From assembly GCA_964424335.1 (NCBI GenBank), contig CAYRIY010000023.1, forward strand, positions 1 through 43,236: a stretch of 43,236 nt of DNA. Reading direction: 5' to 3'. The notes under the pieces are model-generated. The model saw only the letters and a program-made list of their open reading frames with translations. It did not search any database and was not told where the DNA came from. This document shows positions 23,426 through 30,848 of this stretch, one piece after another (the first letter of the stretch is position 1; each line of letters begins with the position of its first letter). Source of the DNA: CAYRIY01 sp964424335. GTDB taxonomy: Bacteria; Bacillota; Limnochordia; DTU080; RSA5. The position numbers were made by a program, and so were the translations under genes.

Positions 23426-24427
23426 TTATGCAACCCTTGCAGGCTGGCCCGTCTCTGCGGACCGGTAGATCGACTCCATCAGCTCGCTGTGGACGATGCC
23501 GTTTTGGGGCGTGGTGCGCGGCTCTTCTCGTCCCAAGATCGCGTTGATGAAGTTGTCGTCCGGAGTCTTGGGTCCGTCTTCCTCGAGTGGGACTTCGATC
23601 TCACCGTCCCGGGTGTAGACACGGATCCACTGGCCGTTCCATCCGTCGATCTCGACCCTGGCGTTTTCGAAGATAAACGCGGTGTGGCTTCCGCCTCGTG
23701 CATTGCAGTTGCCGCTGATGGCGATCGCCGCAAACGTGCCGTTTTCAAACCGAATGTTGATCGTCGAGTTGATGTCGACCGGGGTGCCGCACTTGTCCAT
23801 GAAGACGTGGGTTTCCGCGACTTTCTGCTCGACGGACCAACACAGGCTGTTCAGGAGGTGAGCGCCGCTGTCGTAGGCCTGGCCGCCACCGGAGAGAGCC
23901 GGGTTTTGCCGCCAGGTCCCTTGCGTGCCGCGCTTCCAGCCTTGAGTGAGGTAACCCGTCACGATCTCGAGGCGCCCCCATGTGCCGGCACGAATCTGAT
24001 CCCTGAGGTACTTGAAGGCCGGCGTGCACGGCGTGTTGTATCCAACCACGAAGATCTTGCCGGTCTCCTTCACCTTGTCGGCAATCTTGTAGGCCTGTTC
24101 GACTTCGGTGACCATCGGCTTCTCCATGAAGACGTGGCAACCGGCCTCGAGCGCCTTCATTCCATGCTCGTAGTGAAGCGTGTGGGGCGTGGAGATGAGG
24201 ACCGCGTCGGGCTTCAGCGAAGCAAGCATCTCGTCGTAGTCGGTGAAGCCCTGGGGTTTTTTCTCTACTTCTTGGAAGCAGTTCTCAATATAAGCTTGTA
24301 CAATGTCCTCCCGAATGTCGCATACGCCTACGATTTCGACTTCCTCACTGCGGGCGAGCATGCGTCGCGCGTGGCCGCGGGAGTTTCCGCCGCATCCCAA
24401 GATTGTCAACCGGATTTTTTCCGCCAT
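23426..24427 (-). CDS. Gfo/Idh/MocA family oxidoreductase
   Basis: This 333-residue NAD(P)-dependent sugar or cyclitol dehydrogenase has an N-terminal Rossmann domain with LTILGCGGNSRGH (8-19), the conserved ISTPHTLHYEH, and MEKP (101-104, K103). The C-terminal domain has D186 and H190 (YDSGAHLLNSL), the usual catalytic pair. ATG 24427 is preceded by GGTGGAG; an upstream opening to 24637 is a shadow of the MoaD-like gene. It lies between the MoaD-like gene (73 nt away) and the abutting sfp-like gene. A sugar-derivative substrate fits the nearby heparinase and sulfatases. Confidence 0.93.
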   Translation of the reverse strand: MAEKIRLTILGCGGNSRGHARRMLARSEEVEIVGVCDIREDIVQAYIENCFQEVEKKPQGFTDYDEMLASLKPDAVLISTPHTLHYEHGMKALEAGCHVFMEKPMVTEVEQAYKIADKVKETGKIFVVGYNTPCTPAFKYLRDQIRAGTWGRLEIVTGYLTQGWKRGTQGTWRQNPALSGGGQAYDSGAHLLNSLCWSVEQKVAETHVFMDKCGTPVDINSTINIRFENGTFAAIAISGNCNARGGSHTAFIFENARVEIDGWNGQWIRVYTRDGEIEVPLEEDGPKTPDDNFINAILGREEPRTTPQNGIVHSELMESIYRSAETGQPARVA

Positions 24428-24500
24428 GTTCACTCCACCTTTCAGTGCTCGTGCTGCACCTTTTCGCCCTCCAACATACGCCGGAACCTGCGATTTCCCT

Positions 24501-24776
24501 CTATCCTCCCGACACTGCCTGCAGCAGCGTGAGGCGGTCGCCGGATTCGAGCGGAATGTCGAGCGTTTCGAGCCATTTGATGTTTTCCTCATTGTAGTAG
24601 AGGAGCACGTGGGGGCGCTGCTCGCCCGTTTCGTCAAAGACGTGCAGACGCAATAGGGGGTAGACGTCGAAGAGGCTGCGAACGGCTTCCGACAGAGTTT
24701 CCGCCTCGATATGGAAGAGGCTTTGGCCTCCGGTGCAGTCTTTTAACATCGATGGAACGCTCACTTCGATCGTCAC
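24501..24776 (-). CDS. MoaD/ThiS-like sulfur-carrier protein
   Basis: This 91-residue beta-grasp protein ends in LLQAVSGG; the C-terminal Gly-Gly is where MoaD and ThiS proteins are adenylated and carry sulfur as a thiocarboxylate. The N-terminal strand TIEVSVPSMLKDCTGG and ETLSEAVRSLFDVYPLLR fit the fold, as does IPLESGDRLTLLQAVSGG near the end. The GTG start has AAAGGAG about 10 nt upstream. No ThiF/MoeB activating enzyme or molybdopterin gene is near. It heads a probable unit with the Gfo/Idh/MocA and sfp-like genes, which is an unusual setting. Confidence 0.88.
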   Translation of the reverse strand: MTIEVSVPSMLKDCTGGQSLFHIEAETLSEAVRSLFDVYPLLRLHVFDETGEQRPHVLLYYNEENIKWLETLDIPLESGDRLTLLQAVSGG

Positions 24777-24808
24777 CGTATCGGTCTCCTTTGGGCTTTC
24801 GTTCTATA

Positions 24809-24939
24809 GCAACTGGTCCACGCCTAGCTGGGACGTTCGGTCGAGCCGTCCTAGCTCTCCCTCACTCGCGCTCCGGCTTTTTCGGCCATCCTAGCCTTTC
24901 GAAGCCTCCGCGACGCCCAGCGAGGCGCGAACCAGTTGC
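24809..24939 (-). repeat. 131-nt inverted-repeat element (structured RNA or MITE)
   Basis: 24-nt arms at 24809-24832 and 24916-24939 are complementary at 21 positions. Two of the three differences become G-U pairs when read as minus-strand RNA but A-C on the plus strand, leaving one mismatch, so the stem favours the minus-strand transcript. The 83-nt interior holds smaller hairpins (GGC...GCC). It sits between the BNR gene stop and the MoaD-like start, 32 nt before the latter. It matches no riboswitch class I know. A non-autonomous transposable element is the alternative, though I see no target duplication. Confidence 0.7.
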
Positions 24940-24970
24940 GAGCTCAAAAAACCATGAATCTAAAACGACC

Positions 24971-26017
24971 TCACGCCTCGATCACGCGAGCTTGTAGGGT
25001 CGTGATCCGCGCAAATCCTCCGGGCAGCCTTTGCCAGGTCGCTCCCGCATCGCTCGAGGCGAACACTTCGCCCGCGGTGGTCCCAAAGTAGACACCGTGC
25101 GGGTCGAGGTCGTCCGTATGAAGCGACGAGCGCAACACTCCGGCGTAATAAGGATGCTCGGGAAGCCCGGCGCTGAGCGGCTCCCAATTTGCCCCGTTTT
25201 GGACTTTGCGATATACCTGCAATCGCCCGCCTTTCACGTGGCGTTCCGTTTGGCTCTCGAGTGGGACGGTGTACGCGGTCCCGTCACTTGCGACGTGAAG
25301 CGCAAACCCAAAGCGGCTTGGAAGCCCTGCGAAATCCGGGTTCCAGGTATTGCCGCCGTCGGTCGTGCGGTACATCCCTTTGGCGGTTTGGGCGTACAGT
25401 TCGTCTGGGCGGCGCGGATTTTGCGCCAGCATCACGATGTCCGGCAGGCCGGCGTCGCACCGCTCGAACGACGCGCCTCCGTCTGTGGAGCGAAAGACGC
25501 CCGACCGTCTCGCTGAGACCCATATTCGCTTTGGGTCGCCTTGATCGACGGCAATCGAGTCGACGGCCACGCCGCTTCGCCGGTTGTGCGGCAAAGCCGA
25601 GAACGCCTTCGCAAACGCGGGGACCTCACGCCATGTCGATCCTCCGTCGGCGCTCGCAAAGATCCCCGCGTCGTCGACGCCTGCAAAATAGGTCTGTCCT
25701 TCGTCTGCGGCAGCAATCGTCCACACTTGTTTGACGCTGTAGCGCTCGCCGCCCTCGATTGACTCGCTGTACCGAGGGCTGCCGATAAACTGACGCCACG
25801 TCTCGCCATGGTCCGCGCTCTCACGGATGGTCGGGCCGTAGGCGAGGTGGCACGTGGCGGCGAGGATTTGCCCATTGCTCCGGGGCGGGACGTGAAGCGC
25901 CGAGATGGTCCACCCAGGCAGGAATGGGCCGCTCAAACGCCATGATCGCCTGTCTTCGTCCGCGTCAAATCGGAAGAGTCCGTTTTTGGTGCCGACGAAG
26001 AGTTGAACGCGCTTCAT
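24971..26017 (-). CDS. BNR/Asp-box repeat beta-propeller protein
   Basis: This 348-residue protein has repeated Asp boxes (SADHGETW, SADGGSTW, STDGGASF, TTDGGNTW, SSDAGATW) spaced as in sialidase-type and VPS10-like beta-propellers. It starts VQLFVGTKNGLFRFDAD and has no signal peptide. Sialidase catalytic residues cannot be recognised, so an exo-glycosidase function is not supported; such proteins are often annotated glycosyl hydrolase without evidence. ATG 26017 overlaps the stop of the upstream paralogue as ATGA. A sugar-binding or scaffold role is possible. Confidence 0.85.
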   Translation of the reverse strand: MKRVQLFVGTKNGLFRFDADEDRRSWRLSGPFLPGWTISALHVPPRSNGQILAATCHLAYGPTIRESADHGETWRQFIGSPRYSESIEGGERYSVKQVWTIAAADEGQTYFAGVDDAGIFASADGGSTWREVPAFAKAFSALPHNRRSGVAVDSIAVDQGDPKRIWVSARRSGVFRSTDGGASFERCDAGLPDIVMLAQNPRRPDELYAQTAKGMYRTTDGGNTWNPDFAGLPSRFGFALHVASDGTAYTVPLESQTERHVKGGRLQVYRKVQNGANWEPLSAGLPEHPYYAGVLRSSLHTDDLDPHGVYFGTTAGEVFASSDAGATWQRLPGGFARITTLQARVIEA

Positions 26018-27174
26018 GCCGTCGGCACCCATGCCCGCACCGACGTGATCCGGGGGAATCGAGCAGGGATCGCTTGCCAACTGTCGCCTCGGTCGAGCGA
26101 GTAGAAGAGCTCGCCGGAGCTTGTCCCAAAGTAAAGGCCGTAGGGATCGAGCGAATCGACCGCCATGCCGTCACGAAGCACGTTGACGTAACTGCTCTGG
26201 CTCGAGTAGTCACCCTTGACCGGGTGCCAGCTCTCGCCGCGGTCCGTCGATCGGTATACGACCGGGGCGCCGCCCCGCGCGACCCGATGCTCGCTGCTTG
26301 TCAGAGGAAAGATATACAAGTCGCCCGTGTGGGACATGACGATCGGAAAGCCGAAGCGGTCATCGCCCTCTTTTCCAAGGCCCTCCTCGATCCGAAACCA
26401 ACTGTCGCCGCCGTCCACCGACTTGTTGACCGAGCCGTGGTCCTGCATGTAGAGGACGTCGGGATCGTCCGGGTCAAGGACCATCTTATGGACGCAGCAG
26501 CCGATGTTTTCATCCCGAGGTTTGCCTGTAGGCACGGGGTGCAGGCCTTCGTTACACACTTGCCAGGTCTTGCCGCCGTCGTCCGTCCGAAAGACGCCGG
26601 CAGACGACATGGCGACCCATATCCGGTCCGGGTTGGTTGGGTGGGGAATGATGGTGTGCAGCCCCATGCCGCCCGCTCCGGGACCCCAGTGGGGCCGAGT
26701 CGGGTGGCTGGTGAGTCCGTCGAGCTCCTCCCAGGTCATTCCGCCGTCACGGCTTTTGAAAATGGCGGCCTCCTCAGTCCCTGCGAAGAACGTGTCGGGT
26801 TGCTCGGGGCCTCCTTCGGCCAGGTGCCAGATGCGGTTGAGTGAAAACACCATCTTGTGCGGGTTGTCGTCGGCCGGATTGACCCACTGAAACGTCTCAT
26901 AGTCGAAGACCCTGGGTTTTGGAAACGATGGACCGGCCTCTACGGGTTGCCACTTGGCGCCGAAGTCGTCGCTGTACTGAATCGTCGCTCCTCCGGCACG
27001 ATGGTGGGTGCCGGCGAACAGACGATTAGACCCCGAGTTGTCGCCCAAGATGCTGTATACTTCCCAACCGGGAAGGTGGGGGCCGTGGATCTGCCACGAT
27101 TGTCGATCGTTGTCCGTCTCGCAGAGAAAGGCGCCGTTCGTCGTCGCCACGAGCAATACGAATCGCCCTGCCAT
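26014..27174 (-). CDS. BNR/Asp-box repeat beta-propeller protein, paralogue
   Basis: This 386-residue protein resembles the next gene: both open with a strand of type LLVATTNGAFL, then SWQIHGPHLPGWEVY against SWRLSGPFLPGWTIS. It has at least six Asp boxes (SDDFGAKW, SRDGGMTW, TDDGGKTW, SVDGGDSW, STDRGESW, SLDRGDSW). No signal peptide is seen. TGAGGCG precedes the ATG. The two are coupled by a 4-bp overlap and so are probably made in fixed ratio, perhaps as a heteromer. Function unknown. Confidence 0.85.
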   Translation of the reverse strand: MAGRFVLLVATTNGAFLCETDNDRQSWQIHGPHLPGWEVYSILGDNSGSNRLFAGTHHRAGGATIQYSDDFGAKWQPVEAGPSFPKPRVFDYETFQWVNPADDNPHKMVFSLNRIWHLAEGGPEQPDTFFAGTEEAAIFKSRDGGMTWEELDGLTSHPTRPHWGPGAGGMGLHTIIPHPTNPDRIWVAMSSAGVFRTDDGGKTWQVCNEGLHPVPTGKPRDENIGCCVHKMVLDPDDPDVLYMQDHGSVNKSVDGGDSWFRIEEGLGKEGDDRFGFPIVMSHTGDLYIFPLTSSEHRVARGGAPVVYRSTDRGESWHPVKGDYSSQSSYVNVLRDGMAVDSLDPYGLYFGTSSGELFYSLDRGDSWQAIPARFPRITSVRAWVPTA

Positions 27175-27316
27175 GTTAACGCCTCATTCCAAATGGATTG
27201 CCGCGAGCATAGATCAAAGGTTGCGCCCTATGTAAAATGCGGCGATGGCTCTTGGTTCGCCCCCAACACGCGCACACCTGTTCGCCTCAGGATAAAATTT
27301 CCTGCGTTACAGACCC

Positions 27317-27368
27317 AAATCGGGGAAAGCGGCGGACGCGGTGGAATGCTTCCCGCGCCCGCCGATTT
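27317..27368 (-). terminator. hairpin after the small beta protein gene
   Basis: On the minus strand a 12-bp stem with one G-U (27353-27364 with 27330-27341) is extended by AAATCGG/CCGATTT around a small bulge. It begins 21 nt after the stop of the 124-residue protein. No long T run follows. Confidence 0.45.
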
Positions 27369-27388
27369 GAGCGGAAGTATCGCGGCCC

Positions 27389-27763
27389 TTATGAGACCGG
27401 AGCGAAGTCGCTCGCCGAGATCCAGTGCAGGAGCGTGACCTCGTCGTCGGGGGCAAAAGCGCTGATGACGGCTACGCCCGGCACGACGGGGCTCTGCGGT
27501 GGGTACTCACGCTCCGGGAGGTCGACCGTAACTTGGACATCCTCTCCGGCCACGTCGTCGATCTCGATGACACGGGTGGCGCCGGCCGGGATCGTGACCT
27601 CTTCGGAGACGACCTCGTAAACTTGCCCGTTACGCCGCTTTACGACATCGACTCTGGTTTGGTACGGCGCGTTCTCGGGATTGGCGAGGAAGACGCGCAG
27701 GCGCACGGCGATGACCGCTGTGCCCGTTTCCACGGTGAAAAAACCTGTCGATTGAGTTGCCAT
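27389..27763 (-). CDS. small beta-sandwich protein, paralogue 1
   Basis: This 124-residue protein of unknown function is plainly related to the gene at 27926. Both have TG-F-V-TG near the start, VFL-NP, a central VPAG/IPAG followed by R and a D-AG pair (PAGATRVIEIDDVAGEDVQV), then a Pro-rich turn and VAVISAF. The pattern suggests an Ig-like or C2-like sandwich. No signal peptide or membrane helix. AAAAGGAG lies 9 nt before the ATG. It is preceded on its own strand by leader repeat copy B. In a spore former such proteins could be coat components, but that is only a guess. Confidence 0.78.
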   Translation of the reverse strand: MATQSTGFFTVETGTAVIAVRLRVFLANPENAPYQTRVDVVKRRNGQVYEVVSEEVTIPAGATRVIEIDDVAGEDVQVTVDLPEREYPPQSPVVPGVAVISAFAPDDEVTLLHWISASDFAPVS

Positions 27764-27797
27764 CCGTCTAATCTCCTTTTGAGAATCCGATAGCCTG

Positions 27798-27908
27798 CGT
27801 CCCCACTTGCCGCCGATAGGGCCGGCCGTGCGGGCCCGCCAGGATTTTCATCCGTACGGTAGTCAGGCCAGGCTGACAAGGTCGGGCGGCCAAGTGGGTG
27901 ACTCCTTG
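27798..27908 (-). repeat. leader repeat, copy B (between the small beta protein genes)
   Basis: This is the second copy of the element at 19504-19615, here on the minus strand and ending 35 nt before the start of the 124-residue gene. CCCACTTG and CCGCC pair perfectly with GGCGG and CAAGTGGG (27885-27898 with 27802-27814), with a single bulged base, so the closing stem is better than in copy A. The middle block is shifted by one base relative to copy A, which argues against a coding role. Confidence 0.75.
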
Positions 27909-27925
27909 ATAAAAACCGAATTAAT

Positions 27926-28369
27926 TCAGACGTACACGAACTCGCCAGGGTATTTTGCCAATCGCACGATGATGCCGCCGTCCGCGGGGAAGTACTCCGT
28001 GACCGATACCGACGGCACGATGGCGGCGCTGATCGGCGATACGGAAACCTCGATCGTCTGGCCTGCGAGATCGCTTAGGTCGACTTTTCTCACTTCACCC
28101 GCAGGCACGCTCAAGATGCGATAAAAGACTGTGGTAAGTTCTCCGTCCGTCACTCGCCGGATCCGGACTTCCGCGCTTTCGGGCTGCGGGGTCGGATTGC
28201 TCAAAAACACTGACACGGTGATGGGATTGCCGACGCCCGTGGGCACTGCGAAGAGCCCGGTAGTCCGCTCTTCTTTCACTTGAGCCTTTGTTTGCGCGGG
28301 ATGGGCGTTGCGGGCGGTCCGGGTTCCCCAAGGTTCATAAATGATTTGCTGGCTGCCAATGGTCGCCAA
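27926..28369 (-). CDS. small beta-sandwich protein, paralogue 2
   Basis: This 147-residue protein is the longer member of the pair. About 30 polar residues (ARNAHPAQTKAQVKEER) precede the shared domain: TGLFAVPTG, VSVFLSNP, VPAGEVRKVDLSDLAGQTIEV and VSVTEYFPADGGIIV. The start is TTG with GGAGAGG about 8 nt upstream. No signal peptide. It stands first in a minus-strand series that runs through leader repeat B to the related gene and then the BNR pair. Function unknown. Confidence 0.78.
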   Translation of the reverse strand: MATIGSQQIIYEPWGTRTARNAHPAQTKAQVKEERTTGLFAVPTGVGNPITVSVFLSNPTPQPESAEVRIRRVTDGELTTVFYRILSVPAGEVRKVDLSDLAGQTIEVSVSPISAAIVPSVSVTEYFPADGGIIVRLAKYPGEFVYV

Positions 28370-28511
28370 GTCTACCTCTCCTTTTTCTAGAAAAAACGGG
28401 AGCGAGCATGTCGATGGCCATTGTATTCATATAGGAGCACAAGGTGATTGACGGACATCGTGTAACGTCGCTTTTCGGCTTGCCATCGGGCTCTGTAAAT
28501 AAATGGCACGG

Positions 28512-28541
28512 TTGACGGAAACGATCCAAGAGAGGTACGAT
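28512..28541 (+). promoter_or_regulatory. promoter of the ABC/LolA/beta-barrel operon
   Basis: TTGACG (28512-28517), an 18-nt spacer and TACGAT (28536-28541), about 75 nt before the ATPase gene. It is the best plus-strand promoter in the 248-bp divergent gap. Confidence 0.5.
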
Positions 28542-28617
28542 GAGGGTGCTTGTGGCTCAAGATAGGCCCTTATTGAGTGTGGATCTTTGAGCAGCGCTTG
28601 AAAGTGAGGATTCGTTT

Positions 28618-29358
28618 GTGAGCGAGCGACAGGTGATCGTCGAGTTGATCGACGTGAAAAAGGTATATCCGCTTGGCAAGACTGAAGTGCATGCCGTGCG
28701 CGGCGTCTCATTCACCATCGAAAAGGGGGATTTCATCTCGATCACCGGGCCGTCCGGCTCGGGCAAGTCCACGATTCTCAATATGATCGGATGTATCGAC
28801 ACCCCGACCTCCGGAGTCGTCAAGATCGCAGGCAAGGAAACGGGATCCCTCAAGGACAAGGAGCTGACTGCGCTTCGGCACAAGAGCCTCGGCTTCATCT
28901 TTCAGTCCTTTAACCTCATTCCCGTGCTCGACGTGTATGAGAACATCGAGTTTCCGCTGCTCCTTGGCAAAGAGCGCCCCAACAAGGCGGAGTCGCGGGA
29001 GTGGATCGACTTCCTCATCGGAGCGGTCGGGCTAGAGCCGTACCGCAAGCACAAACCGAGCGAGCTCTCCGGCGGTCAGCGCCAGAGGGTGGCGATCGCC
29101 CGGGCGCTCGTCACCAAGCCCGATATCGTACTCGCCGACGAGCCCACGGCCAACCTCGACTCCAAGACGGGCAAGTCGATCATCGAATTGATGAAGAAAC
29201 TAAACCACGAGCTCGAGACGACGTTCATCTTTTCAACGCACGACTCGGAAATCGTCGCGATCGCCGATCACGTGATCCGTCTCCTGGACGGGCTCGTCGT
29301 CGAAGACTTGCGCCGAAACGGCGTTCGCTCGGCCGAAGAGGCGGGATCGCGAGCGTGA
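28618..29358 (+). CDS. ABC transporter ATPase, LolD/MacB type
   Basis: This 246-residue ATPase has Walker A GPSGSGKST (44-52), Q-loop FQSFNLIP, signature LSGGQRQRVAIARALV, Walker B IVLADEPTANLD and the switch His in FSTHDSE. It belongs to the MacB/LolD/FtsE branch, which drives mechanical work on lipoproteins or peptides at the inner membrane rather than ordinary import. GTG 28618 has GTGAGG about 9 nt upstream. It overlaps the first permease by 4 bp (GTGA). The following permeases, LolA-like protein and beta-barrel suggest transfer of a lipoprotein or lipid to the outer membrane. Confidence 0.95.
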   Translation: MSERQVIVELIDVKKVYPLGKTEVHAVRGVSFTIEKGDFISITGPSGSGKSTILNMIGCIDTPTSGVVKIAGKETGSLKDKELTALRHKSLGFIFQSFNLIPVLDVYENIEFPLLLGKERPNKAESREWIDFLIGAVGLEPYRKHKPSELSGGQRQRVAIARALVTKPDIVLADEPTANLDSKTGKSIIELMKKLNHELETTFIFSTHDSEIVAIADHVIRLLDGLVVEDLRRNGVRSAEEAGSRA

Positions 29359-30839
29359 TTGCGAAAATAGCCTACCGCAACATCCGGCAACACAAGACGA
29401 AGACATTGATCATCGGGATCCTCATCACGATCGGGATCGCCGTTTTGATTATCGGCAACTCGCTCATGGACACGGCCGCCCGCGGGATCCAAAGGTCGTA
29501 CATTGAAAGTTACACCGGCCATGTGGTAATCACCGGCACGCACCGGGGCGGGCTGTCGATCGTCGGCTTTGAGACCGCGGACGCACTCGATACGTCGGTG
29601 CCGACGATTCCCGAGTACCAGACCGTACTCGATTACGTCGCGTCGCGGCCCTTCGTCGAAGCGGTCAACCCCCAAGCGACGGCGATGTCGATCGTAGACT
29701 ACGGGGAGAAGCGAAGCTTTACACAGTTTTTCGGGATCGACCCTACATACTACGAGGCGATGTTTCCCGACAACATCGAGCTCGAGCGCGGACGGATGCT
29801 CGCTCCGGGCGAAGAGGGGATCTTGCTTTCGGCCTTTATCGCCGAGCAGCTCGAGCGCGGCTTGGACGTCAAGATCGAGCCCGGAGATACGGTCCTCCTT
29901 ACCGGGATGAACCAGACGGCGGGCATCCGCATACGGGAGGTGCCGGTGCGGGGCATTTTCCGGTTTAAGCAAAGCAATCCTACGCTCGACTATGTCTCAA
30001 TCATGGACATCACCAATGTCCGGGCGCTTGCCGGCATGAACGTCGCCCCTGTTTCCGCGGCCGATTTGACCGACGTTGAGGCGGCGATCTTGGGCGGCAT
30101 CGACGAAGACGCGCTTTTCGGCGGGACGGACGATGCGCTCTTCTCGTTTGGCGTCATCGAGGAGATTGAAGTCTCCACCGGGGCTTTGGATGAGGATGCG
30201 CTCCTCTCGAGCTTTGGCGCGGCGGGCGACGCAGAGGCGGCGTTCTTTGACGACTCGGGAGCGTGGCACTTCCTGCTCGTGAAGCTGGAGGACGGCGTCA
30301 ATCCGGCAGCGGCCATCCTCGACTTCCAGCGTTTCTTTGAGGAGAACGAGATCGATGCAATGGCCTCGGGATGGCTCGCCGGCGCCGGGTCGGTCGCGCT
30401 CTTAGCAAACGGCACCAAGAGCGTCTTCAACGTCGTCGTCCTCGTCATTGCCGTCGTGGCCGTCATCATCATCATGAACACACTCGTCATTTCCGTTACC
30501 GAGCGAACGACGGAGATCGGTACGATGCGCGCGCTCGGCGCTCAAAAGAAGTTCATTCGGAGAATGATCGCGTGGGAGACCGTGTTGACGTCCGGCATAT
30601 TCGGCGTCATCGGAATTATCCTGGGCGTGATCGTGCTCTTTGTTCTCAACGCCACCGGAATCGAGGCGCCGAACGTCTTTTTCGAGATCCTGTTCGGGGG
30701 CAAAGTGTTGCACCCGACGCCTTCCTTGAGCGCGATCGTTATGTCGCTGGTCGTGGTCGTGGTGATCGGCGTCGTGGCGAGCCTTTATCCCGTGTCGATC
30801 GCACTCAAGACCAAACCGGCCCAAGCTATGCAGGAGTGA
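29355..30839 (+). CDS. ABC permease, LolC/MacB-like, with acidic DEDALFG insert
   Basis: This 494-residue permease has one N-terminal membrane helix (about 17-37), a large periplasmic domain, and three C-terminal helices with the FtsX-type block (ISVTERTTEIGTMRALGAQKKFI). This is the MacB/LolC/E plan. GTG 29355 overlaps the ATPase stop. Residues 250-290 form an unusual acidic insert with DEDALFGG (250-257), DDALFSFG (259-266) and DEDALLSSFG (279-288). The same DEDALFG occurs at the mature N-terminus of the beta-barrel encoded three genes on, so it may be a docking element in the periplasm. Confidence 0.9.
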   Translation: MIAKIAYRNIRQHKTKTLIIGILITIGIAVLIIGNSLMDTAARGIQRSYIESYTGHVVITGTHRGGLSIVGFETADALDTSVPTIPEYQTVLDYVASRPFVEAVNPQATAMSIVDYGEKRSFTQFFGIDPTYYEAMFPDNIELERGRMLAPGEEGILLSAFIAEQLERGLDVKIEPGDTVLLTGMNQTAGIRIREVPVRGIFRFKQSNPTLDYVSIMDITNVRALAGMNVAPVSAADLTDVEAAILGGIDEDALFGGTDDALFSFGVIEEIEVSTGALDEDALLSSFGAAGDAEAAFFDDSGAWHFLLVKLEDGVNPAAAILDFQRFFEENEIDAMASGWLAGAGSVALLANGTKSVFNVVVLVIAVVAVIIIMNTLVISVTERTTEIGTMRALGAQKKFIRRMIAWETVLTSGIFGVIGIILGVIVLFVLNATGIEAPNVFFEILFGGKVLHPTPSLSAIVMSLVVVVVIGVVASLYPVSIALKTKPAQAMQE

Positions 30840-30848
30840 TCAAACATT

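Noticed and set aside
23144..24532. 462-codon open frame on the plus strand
   Set aside because: It is the antisense of the Gfo/Idh/MocA gene and part of the sfp-like gene; the minus-strand proteins carry clear motifs.
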